This document shows, piece after piece, positions 44,383-52,825 of a DNA stretch of 64,000 bases. The translations under genes and the position numbers were made by a program. The DNA is from Deltaproteobacteria bacterium. GTDB taxonomy: Bacteria > Myxococcota_A > Polyangia > Polyangiales > JADJMO01. The stretch's first letter is position 1; every line of letters begins with the position of its first letter. Under the pieces are notes generated by a model, which saw only the letters and a program-made list of their open reading frames with translations, was not told where the DNA came from and did no database searches. The stretch spans positions 1-64,000 of the forward strand of contig JACPFM010000067.1 in the NCBI GenBank assembly GCA_016182965.1. The letters are read 5' to 3'.

Positions 44383-44640
44383 TCGGGACCTCCCCTCGCG
44401 ACCGCCGGTCGCGAACGCCCAGACCGATGCTACGGCCGCCCCGCGCCCGAGGTTGAGGGGAAAACGAGCACCCATCGAGCACCCATCGAGCACCCATCGG
44501 GCACACGAGGGCGTCGCCCGCACGCTCGGCGAGACCGGTGAGCGATTTCGGTACGTCGGTTGCTCGATGGAAGGGCACGCCGCCGCACCCGACCACGGCC
44601 CTTTGGAGCCGCGGCGCGGCGCGGCCTCGGGGAAGGGACC

Positions 44641-45393
44641 ATGGCCCAGCGAGTGGTTCGATTCGTTCTCGGCGTCGCCGCCGCGGTGACGGTCGCTTGC
44701 ACGGTTTCACCGGAAGACGGAGACCCGACGGGCCGGGGCACGGCGGGCTCGCACAGTTGGAGCACGTATCACTGGGAGATCGCGGGGAAGCCGTTCCCGC
44801 TCTCGGTCGGCGAGAACCTGACGACGACCAACTGGGAGGGCCACCTCGCCACCACGGTGGCCGACTGGAACGGCAGCGTGGTGCAGATGTCCATCGTCCC
44901 CGGGGGCGCCAAGAACTGTCGCCCGACCGGCGGGCGGGTCGAGGTCTGCAACCGCAAGTACGGGTTCAACGGGTGGCTCGGGCTCGCGCAGGTGTGGCTG
45001 TACGCCGGGCACATCTACCAGGCCGTCGTGAAGGTGAACGACTCGTACTTCCTGACCACGACCTACAACAACGAGAACGCGAAGCTGCACGTGATGTGTC
45101 AGGAGGTCGGCCACGTCCTCGGGCTCGATCACCAGCACGGCGACGCGCGGAGCTGCATGAACGGAGCGGGCCTGTTCGAAGGAGCGTACGCCCACCCCGA
45201 CAGCCACGATCTGCAGCAGCTCGGGACGATCTATTCGCACGTGCACGAGACGAGCACCGCGACCGCCGCGACGACGGACGACGGCGCGGCCTCGTTCGGC
45301 AGGGCCATCGCGCAGACGGAGACCGAGACGCTGTTCGAGCTCGAGCTTGGCGGCGGGCACCGCAAGCTCACCTGGGTGCGCTGGGCGAAGTGA
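44641..45393 (+). CDS. Metzincin-like lipoprotein with QExxHxxGxxH
   Basis: 250 residues; GGGAAGGGA precedes the ATG. Lipobox AVTVAC. The zinc-site region reads CQEVGHVLGLDH, so the first His ligand of HExxHxxGxxH is Gln, while Glu, the second His, Gly and the third His are retained. A Met-turn-like SCMN follows. It resembles secreted matrixin-like proteins. I recall related bacterial proteins that also have QEVGH, so this may be a subfamily feature, not a mutation. Peptidase activity is uncertain. Confidence 0.65.
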   Translation: MAQRVVRFVLGVAAAVTVACTVSPEDGDPTGRGTAGSHSWSTYHWEIAGKPFPLSVGENLTTTNWEGHLATTVADWNGSVVQMSIVPGGAKNCRPTGGRVEVCNRKYGFNGWLGLAQVWLYAGHIYQAVVKVNDSYFLTTTYNNENAKLHVMCQEVGHVLGLDHQHGDARSCMNGAGLFEGAYAHPDSHDLQQLGTIYSHVHETSTATAATTDDGAASFGRAIAQTETETLFELELGGGHRKLTWVRWAK

Positions 45394-45420
45394 GCGACGG
45401 CGCGCTAGGCTGGCGCCGCC

Positions 45421-46950
45421 ATGGCCGCCGCCGAATCGAAGCCGCCGTTCAACGCCTCGATCGGCGCCCGGCTGCGCGCGCTGCGCCTCGAGCGCAACCT
45501 CACGCAGGCCGAGATCGCCAAGAAGCTCGGCGTCTCGCCCGCGTACCTCAACCTCATCGAGAAGGGGCGGCGCGCCGCCCAGCTGCCGCTCGTCTGGAGG
45601 GCGCTCGAGATCTTCGGCGTGGAGGTCGAGCCCTTCATGGCCTCGCTCGGCGAGACGCGCATCGACGAGGGGTTGGCCAAGCTCCTCGAGGAGCCGCTGC
45701 TGCGCACGCTCGACGTCGACGAGCGCGACCTGCGCGCGATGAGCGCCGAGCCGAAGACGGCCTCGACCATCGCGACCCTCTTCAACCTCTACAAGAACAC
45801 GCGCAGCAAGCTCGACGAGCTCATCGTGGCGATGCGTCGCGACGAAGAGGCGCGCATGGAGAAGCGCGCGCACGCGGCGTTCACCGCCGACGGCCTGCCC
45901 GACTTCGAGCACTCGCCGTTCGACGAGGTCACCGACTTCCTCGAGAAGCACCTGAACTGGTTCCCCGAGCTCGAGGAGGAGGCCGACCGGCTGCGGCACG
46001 ACAGCGCGATCACCACGCGCCGCGTGCTCTCCGACGACTTGATCGGGATGCTCGAGACGGAGTTCGGCACCCGCGTCGAGCTGGCCGATCCGACGCGCGG
46101 CGGCGCCTCGATCATCCGGCGTCACGATCCGGAGGCGAACGTCCTCACGCTGTCGACCGGCCTCCTCGAGCAGCGGCTGAAATTCCAGCTGGCGCACTCG
46201 GCGGGCCTGCAGGTGCTCGACGCGCGCGGCCTCGACAAGAAGATCCTGCGCGAGCTGCGGCCGCGCCACGTCGAGTCGCCGAAGATCCTGAAGATCCACC
46301 TGGCGAACTACTTCGCCGGCGCGCTGCTGTTGCCCTACGGCGACTTCTTCAAGGAGGTGCAGCGCACGCGCTACGACGTCGAGCTGCTCGCCAACATGTT
46401 CGAGACCTCTTACGAGACGGTGGCGCACCGCGTGTGCAACCTCTCCGATCCGAAGCGCCGCGGCGTGCCCTTCCACTTCCAGCGCGTCGACGTCGCCGGG
46501 AACGTGAGCAAGCGCTACTCGGCCACCGGCCTGAAGATCCCGCACGGCAGCGGCGGCTGCCCGAAGTGGGCGGTGCACCTCGCGTTCCTCAACCCGTCGG
46601 TGCTCACCAAGCAGTACAGCGTGATGCCCGACGGCACCTCGTACTTCTGCTTCGCCAAGGTGCTCGCGGCGCCGGTCCGCGGCTCGCTCGTGCGCGGCAC
46701 CGTCTACTCGATCGGCCTCGGCACCCACGCCGACAACGCGAAGCACCTCGTCTACGCCGACGAGGTGCCGTTCTCGTCGCCGCAGGAGCTGAAGAAGATG
46801 GCGATCCGCACCGGGATCACCTGCCGCTTCTGCGAGCGCACCGACTGCAACCAGCGCGCGGCGCCTTCGTACAAGTTCCGTTACTCGGTCGACGAGTACG
46901 TGAAGAAGGACAACTTCTTCTCGCCGCTCACCGGCAAGGACGAGGGGTGA
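45421..46950 (+). CDS. XRE-family regulator, ScfR/RamB type
   Basis: 509 residues. N-terminal helix-turn-helix (RLRALRLERNLTQAEIAKKLGVSPAYLNLIEKG), a central IrrE-like M78 region in which the HExxH is degenerate (FQLAHSAGLQ), and a C-terminal DUF2083 domain with the Cys signature TCRFCERTDCNQRAAP. Family members (RamB, PrpC-type and ScfR regulators) sense acyl-CoA or short fatty acids and control glyoxylate or propionate metabolism. No such pathway gene is adjacent; the next metabolic gene is an acyl-CoA synthetase 1.7 kb downstream. Confidence 0.85.
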   Translation: MAAAESKPPFNASIGARLRALRLERNLTQAEIAKKLGVSPAYLNLIEKGRRAAQLPLVWRALEIFGVEVEPFMASLGETRIDEGLAKLLEEPLLRTLDVDERDLRAMSAEPKTASTIATLFNLYKNTRSKLDELIVAMRRDEEARMEKRAHAAFTADGLPDFEHSPFDEVTDFLEKHLNWFPELEEEADRLRHDSAITTRRVLSDDLIGMLETEFGTRVELADPTRGGASIIRRHDPEANVLTLSTGLLEQRLKFQLAHSAGLQVLDARGLDKKILRELRPRHVESPKILKIHLANYFAGALLLPYGDFFKEVQRTRYDVELLANMFETSYETVAHRVCNLSDPKRRGVPFHFQRVDVAGNVSKRYSATGLKIPHGSGGCPKWAVHLAFLNPSVLTKQYSVMPDGTSYFCFAKVLAAPVRGSLVRGTVYSIGLGTHADNAKHLVYADEVPFSSPQELKKMAIRTGITCRFCERTDCNQRAAPSYKFRYSVDEYVKKDNFFSPLTGKDEG

Positions 46951-47294
46951 TCTTGCCCCGCCGGGGTGAGCTGATTTCCCCCCGGCCTGAAGGCCGGGGC
47001 ACCGAAAGCACCTCAAGGCCGGGGTATGAACCCCGGCCTTCACGCTGTCGCAGCACCGGCGCTCGCTTCGCTCGCGGCTGTCGCCGCAGAGCTGCGCGAG
47101 ACCGAACGGCGCAAGCCCTGCTCGGCTCGGCGCGCGAGAGCCTGGTCGAAACGTCGAAGATCCAACAAGGTACGGCCCGCTCGACGTTCGACCTTCGACG
47201 TTCGACCTTCGACCTTCGACCTTCGACCTTCGACCTTCGACCGCGTCCGCGCGAGCAGCGACGCCGCGGCGATCGCCGCGACCGAGCAGCGCCC
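46951..47294. repeat. Double-hairpin palindrome and CGACCTT array
   Basis: Hairpins CCCCGGCCTGAAGGCCGGGG (46980-46999) and AAGGCCGGGGT/ACCCCGGCCTT (47015-47040) are joined by CACCGAAAGCACCTC. A smaller CCCCGCCGGGG lies at 46956-46966. A CGACCTT-type heptamer array lies at 47181-47241. No gene recognised. The double hairpin is the second copy of the element at 19466-19515. Confidence 0.8.
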
Positions 47295-48155
47295 TCAAGG
47301 CGCCGGCGGGTCCCACCAGATCTTCCCCTTGTCGCGCACGGCGTCGGCCGCGCGGCGGCGGACGTCGGCGAGCTCTTCGGGCGAATACGCCGTGAACCGC
47401 GCGGCGGCGGCGAACGCGGCGTCCTGCTCCTCTTCGTCGGACAGGCCGAGCAGCGCGACGTCGGGATCGAGCGTCAACGTGTAGCGCACGCACTCGTCGA
47501 CCGTCAGGCGCGGCAGCCCCTGCTTGGAGGAGGGACGCCCGTACCCCTCCGAGTCGCCGAGCAGCTTGCCGGCGCCGAACGTCTTGAAGCACACCGTGCC
47601 GATGCCGGACGCCTTGGCGCGCGCGAGGAGCGACGCGTAGCGCGCGTCGGCGAAGGGTCCGATCGCGAACATCAGCAGATCGCAGGTGCCCGAGTCGATC
47701 GCCGCGGCGACGATCTCGGGGTGGTGCGAGGAGACGCCGCGGTAGCGCACCCGATCGCGGAGCCGCTCCATCGGCCCGGACAGCACGTCGCTCAGCTGCT
47801 CGCGGGTGGAGATGCCGTGGAAGACGAAGGCGTCGGGGGCGAACCCGAGCCGCGCTTCGCTCTCGTCGAGCTGCGGTTCGAGGGGTCGGTCGAGGTGGTC
47901 GATCTTGTCGATGACGAAGACGCGGTCGCGCCGGTCGCGCACCGCCTCGCCGACGACCTCCTCGGAGAAGCCGTCCTCGTAGGACGGCGCGGTGTCGACC
48001 ACGTTCAGCCCGTGATCGAGGGCACGGCGCAGGACGGAGACGCAGCGCTCCTTGCCGAGGGCGCGATCGGCGAGGTCTCCGACGCCGAGCGGGCTCGCGA
48101 CGAACGCGGTGCGTCCGAGCGGCCTTCGCGGACGGAAGCGGGACTCGTGGGCCAC
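47295..48155 (-). CDS. Aldo/keto reductase family protein
   Basis: 286 residues, GTG start. TIM-barrel AKR signatures with the catalytic tetrad visible: Asp and Tyr in DTAPSYEDG, Lys in VIDKIDH, His in FVFHGIS. NADPH-linked carbonyl reduction is expected; the substrate is not predictable. The C-terminal half (YTLTLDPDVALLGLSDEEEQ) matches the short AKR group often called predicted oxidoreductases. It is convergent with the repeat region and divergent from terB. Confidence 0.82.
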   Translation of the reverse strand: MAHESRFRPRRPLGRTAFVASPLGVGDLADRALGKERCVSVLRRALDHGLNVVDTAPSYEDGFSEEVVGEAVRDRRDRVFVIDKIDHLDRPLEPQLDESEARLGFAPDAFVFHGISTREQLSDVLSGPMERLRDRVRYRGVSSHHPEIVAAAIDSGTCDLLMFAIGPFADARYASLLARAKASGIGTVCFKTFGAGKLLGDSEGYGRPSSKQGLPRLTVDECVRYTLTLDPDVALLGLSDEEEQDAAFAAAARFTAYSPEELADVRRRAADAVRDKGKIWWDPPAP

Positions 48156-48264
48156 CCGGTGAGCCTACCCCTTTCGGCCGGCACCCGCTGCGGCGCGTCG
48201 GCGCACCCCGGGGGCCGCTGCCCGGCGTCGCCGGACGCCTCATTTCGTGCGATGCTCGCCGGCC

Positions 48265-48699
48265 ATGAGCACGATCGACGAGGCCAAAAAGGCGCTCACG
48301 ACTCCGAGGATGGAGGCGTTGATCGAGGCGATGTACATCGCCGCCAACGCCGACGAGGACTTCGGCCCGAAGGAGCGCGAGCAGTTCGTCTCCAACGTGG
48401 TCGGCATCTGCAACGGCGCGATCAAGCCCGAGGAGGTCAAGGGCGTCCTCCTCAAACTGAAGGGCAAGGCGAAGGAGGGCCGCGAGTCGCGGCTCAAGTC
48501 CATCGCCGGCCGCCTGCCGACCAAGGCCGACAAGGAGCACGCCTTCGCGCTCGCCTGCAACATGGCGCTCGCCGACGGCGTCGTGCTGGACGAGGAGAAG
48601 GAGTTCACCGCGGAGCTCGCGAAGGCGCTCGGCATCGAGGCCACCCGCGCCGACTCCATCCTCGACGAGATCCGCTCGCTCGAGCCCGACGAGGAGTGA
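48265..48699 (+). CDS. TerB-like protein
   Basis: 144 residues, all helical. Two acidic TerB signatures: AMYIAANADEDFGPKEREQF and ALACNMALADGVVLDEEKEF, where the Asp/Glu residues form the metal-binding sites of tellurite-resistance TerB domains. Stand-alone TerB proteins have varied or unknown roles. The GTGA overlap with the downstream acyl-CoA synthetase indicates translational coupling. Confidence 0.82.
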   Translation: MSTIDEAKKALTTPRMEALIEAMYIAANADEDFGPKEREQFVSNVVGICNGAIKPEEVKGVLLKLKGKAKEGRESRLKSIAGRLPTKADKEHAFALACNMALADGVVLDEEKEFTAELAKALGIEATRADSILDEIRSLEPDEE

Positions 48700-50186
48700 G
48701 CACGGCAGGTTCGCCGCTCCTCGCGCGCCTGATCGGGCACCCGATCGCGACCGACGTCTCGATCGTCGGCCCCGACGGCGTGGCGGGCGGAGCGGGTACG
48801 TACGGAGCCATCGGCGCGCGCGCGCGCGCGCTCGCGGCGAGGCTGCGGGGCGCGCGCCCGACGCTCGCCGGAGCGCGGGTGGCGTTCCTGCTGCCGCCGT
48901 CGCGCGCGTGGGTCGACGCGCTGCTCGCGATCCTGCTGGCCGGCGGCACCGCCGTCCCGCTTTCGCCGCTGCACGGGGCGCACGAGCTCGAGCACCTGCT
49001 CTCCGACTCCGCGCCCGAGACGTTGATCGTCGCGCGCGAGCTGCTGCCACGGCTCGAGCGGTACCGCGACGGTCGGACGGTGATCATCGCCGAAGATCCG
49101 CGACCGACGGTCACGCTGCACGACGCGGAGGTCTCCGCCGAGGCGCCGGCGCTCATCCTCTACACCTCGGGCACGACCGGCAAGCCGAAGGGCGCCGTGC
49201 TCTCCCACGGCGGCGTCGCGGCGACGCTCGCCTCGCTCGAGGAGGCGTGGCGCTGGCAGCGGAGCGATCGGCTGCTGCACACGCTGCCGCTGCACCACAC
49301 CCACGGCGTGATCGTCGCGCTCCTCGGCGCGCTGTGGGCCGGCGCGTGCACGCACCTCGTGCCGTTCGAGGCCGAGCGCGTCTGGGAGCTGTTCGCCGAG
49401 TCGACCGTCTTCATGGGCGTCCCCACGATGTACGTGCGACTGATGGAGGCGCTGCGCGCGGCCGACGAGCCCACGCGCGATCGATGGACGTCCGGCGCGC
49501 GCGGCCTGCGGCTGTGCACCAGCGGCTCGGCGGCGCTGTCGCCGTCGCTCCACCGCGCGTTCGCGCAGGCGACCGGCGTCGAGATCGTCGAGCGCTACGG
49601 GATGACCGAGATCGGCATGGCCCTGTCGAACCCGTACGGCGGCGAGCGCGTGCCCGGCAGCGTCGGCGTCGAGCTGCCCGGCGTCGCCATCGACGTGGTC
49701 GACGAGCAGGGGCGCGCGGTGCCGGTCGAGGAGGCGGGCGAGCTCCGCGTGCGCTCGCCGCAGCTGTTCTCCGGCTATCACGGCGATCGCGCGGCGACCG
49801 AGGCCGCGTACGACGAGCAGGCCCGCTTCCGCACGGGCGACGTGGCGGTGCGCGACGCGCGCGGGTACGTGCGCCTCCTCGGTCGGGCGTCGAGCGACAT
49901 CCTGAAGAGCGGCGGCTACAAGCTCTCCGCGCTCGAGATCGAAGAGCTGCTGCGCGAGCACCCGTCGATCGGCGAGGTCGCGGTCATCGGCGTGCCCGAC
50001 GAGACCTGGGGCGATCGCGTGTGCGCGTGCGTCGTGCTGCGCTCCGGCGAGTCGCTCGAGCTCGAGGCGCTGCGCGAGTGGTGCAAGGATCGGATGGCCA
50101 CCTACAAGGTCCCGCGCGAGCTGCGCGTGCTCGCGTCGCTGCCGCGCAACCCGATGGGCAAGGTGCAGAAGAAGCTCCTTCTCTGA
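48696..50186 (+). CDS. Acyl-CoA synthetase, malonyl/methylmalonyl-CoA synthetase (MatB)-like
   Basis: 496 residues, GTG start within the TerB stop, GAGGAG upstream. ANL-superfamily motifs: P-loop ILYTSGTTGKPKGAVLSHGG, LPLHHTHGVI, ERYGMTEIGMALSNP, FRTGDVAV, GRASSDILKSGGYKLS and the C-terminal Lys in NPMGKVQKK. The HHTHG and IGMALSNP forms resemble the MatB/ACSF3 group, which activates malonate or methylmalonate with ATP and CoA. Other short acids cannot be excluded. Confidence 0.85.
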   Translation: MSTAGSPLLARLIGHPIATDVSIVGPDGVAGGAGTYGAIGARARALAARLRGARPTLAGARVAFLLPPSRAWVDALLAILLAGGTAVPLSPLHGAHELEHLLSDSAPETLIVARELLPRLERYRDGRTVIIAEDPRPTVTLHDAEVSAEAPALILYTSGTTGKPKGAVLSHGGVAATLASLEEAWRWQRSDRLLHTLPLHHTHGVIVALLGALWAGACTHLVPFEAERVWELFAESTVFMGVPTMYVRLMEALRAADEPTRDRWTSGARGLRLCTSGSAALSPSLHRAFAQATGVEIVERYGMTEIGMALSNPYGGERVPGSVGVELPGVAIDVVDEQGRAVPVEEAGELRVRSPQLFSGYHGDRAATEAAYDEQARFRTGDVAVRDARGYVRLLGRASSDILKSGGYKLSALEIEELLREHPSIGEVAVIGVPDETWGDRVCACVVLRSGESLELEALREWCKDRMATYKVPRELRVLASLPRNPMGKVQKKLLL

Positions 50187-50551
50187 CTCCCAGTCGCGAT
50201 TCCGGGGCGCCCGCCGTGTCGCTGCTCGTGAAGACCGGGTCGTCAGTCGTCAGTCGTCAGTCGTCAGCTCAGGGACCGGAGACCTGCGTTCTCGGTCTTC
50301 TTGAAAGAAACGCCGTTTTCGGTCGATGGCCTCTGGCCAGCATCGGCTTCGTGGGTCGAGGGTCGAAGGTCGAAGGTCGAACGGAGCAGGTCTTCCGGCT
50401 TCGGCCCTTCGACCTTCGACTTTCGACCTTTGACCCCGCCCACCACGGCCTGGCGCGGCGCCGTGGCCGCGAAATGGGCGAAAGTCGAGTCTGACTGATG
50501 ACTGATGACTGACGACTGACGACTGACGACTGACGACTGACGGATCGTCCG
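50187..50551. repeat. Heptamer-array inverted repeat E with nested CGAAGGT/CTTCGAC arrays
   Basis: Left GTCGTCA array (50239-50268) faces a right TGACGAC array (about 50491-50541). Inside the loop a second inverted pair, GGTCGAAGGTCGAAGGTCGA (50357-50376) against CCTTCGACTTTCGACC (50407-50432), is nested. No gene recognised. The right arm ends 10 bases before the selenoprotein ATG. Confidence 0.75.
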
Positions 50552-50881
50552 ATGAAGATCACCTTCTACGGCCGTTCCTGAACGGGCTGTCGCCCGGTGC
50601 GGGAGTTCCTCGCACGAGACAGTGTCGAGCACGAGTTCGTCGACGTCCGCAAAGGGCCGATCCGGCCGAAGGAGGCGATCGCCATCGTGCGCAAGCACAA
50701 GCGCGCGATCGCCAAGGTCTCCGGCAAGCTGATCGAGCTCGACCCGAAGACCGCGACCGAGGCGGAGATCCGCAAGGCGTTCCTCGGGCGCGAGGGCACC
50801 ATGCGCGCGCCGTGCGTGTCCGACGGCAAGACGATCCTCGGCGGTTTCGACGAGGAGACGCTCGTGAAGATGACCGGGTGA
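50552..50881 (+). CDS. Spx/ArsC- or glutaredoxin-like selenoprotein (UxxC, in-frame TGA)
   Basis: 109 residues when the TGA at 50579-50581 is read as selenocysteine (residue 10). The N-terminus MKITFYGRS-[TGA]-TGCRPVREFLAR puts Sec in the first position of a CxxC-type active site (Sec10, Cys13) right after the first beta strand. The rest is one continuous thioredoxin-fold domain (EHEFVDVRKGPI, FLGREGTMRAPCVSDGK, ILGGFDEETLVKMTG). The strand before the TGA is essential to the fold and is in frame, and a SECIS-like hairpin follows. Without Sec, a GTG at 50597 would give a 94-residue protein lacking the first strand and the active site. A Cys-to-stop mutation is the alternative. Confidence 0.75.
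50597..50615 (+). promoter_or_regulatory. Bacterial SECIS-like hairpin of the UxxC selenoprotein
   Basis: Stem GTGCGGG/CCTCGCAC-type, 7 pairs including one G-T, closing the loop AGTTC at 23-27 bases after the TGA, with G at the second loop position. Distance and loop fit the bacterial SECIS pattern. Confidence 0.6.
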
Positions 50882-50885
50882 CCGG

Positions 50886-50937
50886 AGCGAAAAAAGTCCG
50901 GGAGCGGGAACGGGGGCGGGCGCGGGAGCGGGCTCTT
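50886..50937. repeat. GC-rich GGGAGCGGG array
   Basis: Degenerate GGGAGC/GGGCGC/GGGAAC hexamers between two plus-strand genes, of the same style as 20700-20800. Confidence 0.5.
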
Positions 50938-50977
50938 GGCTGACGCATTGCGCGGCGCGTGGTAGGTACGCGGCGCG

Positions 50978-51451
50978 ATGCGCTCCTCTCTCGTGCTCTT
51001 CGTCGTGGCGATGCTGGCCGTGCCGGCCGCGGTCGCGTCCTGCGGCGAGGGCGGCACGGGCGTCGGCAGCGCTCCGCCGCCGGCCGGTCCCTGCCCCGCC
51101 GAAGCGGATCTCGACAAGCTCGCCGGGCAGCCGTGCACCGCACTGCAGACCTGCGCGTATCCGCAGTGCGAGGCGAGCCCCTGCCCTCCGACGACGCGCG
51201 TCGCGTACTGCCCGGGCGCGGGCTCGAAGTGGGAGGTCTCCGGCACGATCGACGCCGGCGGCTTCGCCGATGCGCTCCCGCTCGACACGTCGACTCCCGA
51301 GGCCGGCGAGGCCGGCGAGGCAGGCGAAGTCGGCGAGGCAGGCGAGGCCGGCGAAGACGCGGCGACCGATGACGTGGCGTCGGATGCGATCGACGACGTG
51401 GCGTCGGATGCGGCGGGCGACACCGGCCCCGATACGACCGACGCCGACTGA
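50978..51451 (+). CDS. Small lipoprotein with GEA repeats
   Basis: 157 residues. Signal peptide VLFVVAMLAVPAAVASC with lipobox, a short Cys-containing domain (about 30-85: CPAEADLDKL...CTALQTC...CEASPC...YCPGAGSKW), then an acidic tail of GEAGEAGEV and DDVASDA repeats. Such Asp/Ala tails are the spacer type of the local lipoproteins, but here the tail is C-terminal. Function unknown. Confidence 0.7.
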   Translation: MRSSLVLFVVAMLAVPAAVASCGEGGTGVGSAPPPAGPCPAEADLDKLAGQPCTALQTCAYPQCEASPCPPTTRVAYCPGAGSKWEVSGTIDAGGFADALPLDTSTPEAGEAGEAGEVGEAGEAGEDAATDDVASDAIDDVASDAAGDTGPDTTDAD

Positions 51452-51453
51452 CC

Positions 51454-52617
51454 GTGTTCGTGGTCGTGCTCACCCCCGGCGCGGCGCCGTCTCCACGGGG
51501 CCGGCGGGGCCGCGTCGGCGGGATGAGCGTGCCGCTCCGCCTCGTGCTCTCCGCGCAGCGCTGCGGCGCGGCCGCGGTGCACCTCGCGCGCGACGCGGAG
51601 GCGCTCGCGCCCGCGCTGATCGATCGGCGCGTCACCATCCCCATCCGCACCGGAGCGCCGCCTCCGGAGGTCGTCACGATCGAGGTCCCAGCCGACGTCG
51701 TGGTGCACGCCGATGCGTTCCGCGCCCTGGCCGACGCGGTCGCCGACGGCCGGGCGCGCGTGTTCGGCCACGGCGACGCGAAGGTCGTCGCGCGCGCCGC
51801 CGCCGCGACGCGCACCTCGCACGGGCCGCCGGTCCCGCTGGTGTTCGCGCACGCGTTCGCGTTCCCGCCCATGCGCGTCGCGACGCTGCGCGACGCCGTC
51901 CGCGCGAACGGCGCGCTGCTCCGCGCGTGCCGCAAGCCGACCGACGGCTGGACCTCGCGCTATTTGAACCGGAACGTCTCGCTGACGCTCACCCGCCTGC
52001 TGATCCACCTCGGGCTGCGCCCGAACCACATCAGCCTCGCGATCGTGGCGATCGGCGTGGCGAGCGGCGTGGTCGCCGCGCGGGGCACGCACGACGGCTT
52101 CGTGCTCGGCGCGGCGCTGCTGCAGGTGCAGAGCACGCTCGACGGCTGCGACGGCGAGGTCGCGCGCATGACCCACCGGCAGAGCCGGCTCGGCGAGTGG
52201 CTCGACACGATCGGCGACGATCTCTCCAACTACGCGTTCTTCGCGGGGGCGAGCTTCGGCATGCACCGTGCGACGAACAGCGTCGCATGGCTGTGGGTCG
52301 GCGCGGTCATCGTCGGCTGCGGCGGCCTGGCGAGCGCGATCGAGTACCGCTACCTCGCGCGCGTGGGATCGGGCGATCTGCTCGTCTATCCCATCGTCGG
52401 AGGTCCTCCACGACACCCCGTCGCGCGCGTCGCCGCGGGGCTGCAGCCGCTGTTCAAGCGCGACACGTTCATCCTGCTGACGTTCCTCGCGGCGGCGGCG
52501 GGCGCGCTCTCGGCCGCGCTGATCGCTTCGGCGGTCGGCGCGGTGGCGATCCTGATCACCGTCATGCGGACCGAGGCGCGCCTCGCGCGCAGCGACACGC
52601 CTTCGGAGCGAAGGTAG
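51454..52617 (+). CDS. CDP-alcohol phosphotransferase with degenerate nucleotidyltransferase-like N-terminus
   Basis: 387 residues, GTG start 2 bases after the previous stop. The C-terminal half is a CDP-alcohol phosphatidyltransferase membrane domain with the motif DGEVAR-x8-G-x3-D-x3-D (DGEVARMTHRQSRLGEWLDT) and several helices. The linker KPTDGWTSRYLNRNVSLTLTRLL is typical of bifunctional IPCT/DIPPS enzymes that make di-myo-inositol phosphate. The N-terminal 150 residues align in place of the cytidylyltransferase but lack its GxGTRL/P-loop start, so only the transferase half is likely active. Confidence 0.78.
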   Translation: MFVVVLTPGAAPSPRGRRGRVGGMSVPLRLVLSAQRCGAAAVHLARDAEALAPALIDRRVTIPIRTGAPPPEVVTIEVPADVVVHADAFRALADAVADGRARVFGHGDAKVVARAAAATRTSHGPPVPLVFAHAFAFPPMRVATLRDAVRANGALLRACRKPTDGWTSRYLNRNVSLTLTRLLIHLGLRPNHISLAIVAIGVASGVVAARGTHDGFVLGAALLQVQSTLDGCDGEVARMTHRQSRLGEWLDTIGDDLSNYAFFAGASFGMHRATNSVAWLWVGAVIVGCGGLASAIEYRYLARVGSGDLLVYPIVGGPPRHPVARVAAGLQPLFKRDTFILLTFLAAAAGALSAALIASAVGAVAILITVMRTEARLARSDTPSERR

Positions 52618-52825
52618 CGTCCGCGGCGGATTCCAGCCGGGGGCCGCGCTCGATCGGCGGCGGCGCCGGTCAATCGAGAGCGCCTGCCGCGCGAGAAATC
52701 ACCCGGCCGAGGCACGTTGACGCGACACGCCAACGGATGACCTCGAACACCCGGACGGAAGCAGGTGCGCCTCGGCCGCCGAGGGCTATGATGCGCCGCT
52801 TTCGTCGAACCCTAGGAGCGTTCCT

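Noticed and set aside
47146..47171. GAAAC at 47146 and other GAAAC words (14560, 15133, 19398, 50308, 59290, 61612) as more regulon promoters.
   Set aside because: None has CGTT or CGTA 16-17 bases downstream.
44707..49050. A very long open frame on the minus strand (about 1447 codons), and similar ones at 52670-57361 (-) and 37399-41817 (+).
   Set aside because: They are GC-rich shadows of real genes in other frames: Arg/Ala/Gly-rich, without domains, and running across several genes with clear starts and motifs. Only the 40318-41817 part of the last is a gene.
50583..50595. CGGGC/GCCCG hairpin immediately after the TGA as the SECIS of the UxxC protein.
   Set aside because: Its loop is only 7-10 bases from the TGA, too close for SelB binding; the hairpin at 50597-50615 has proper spacing.
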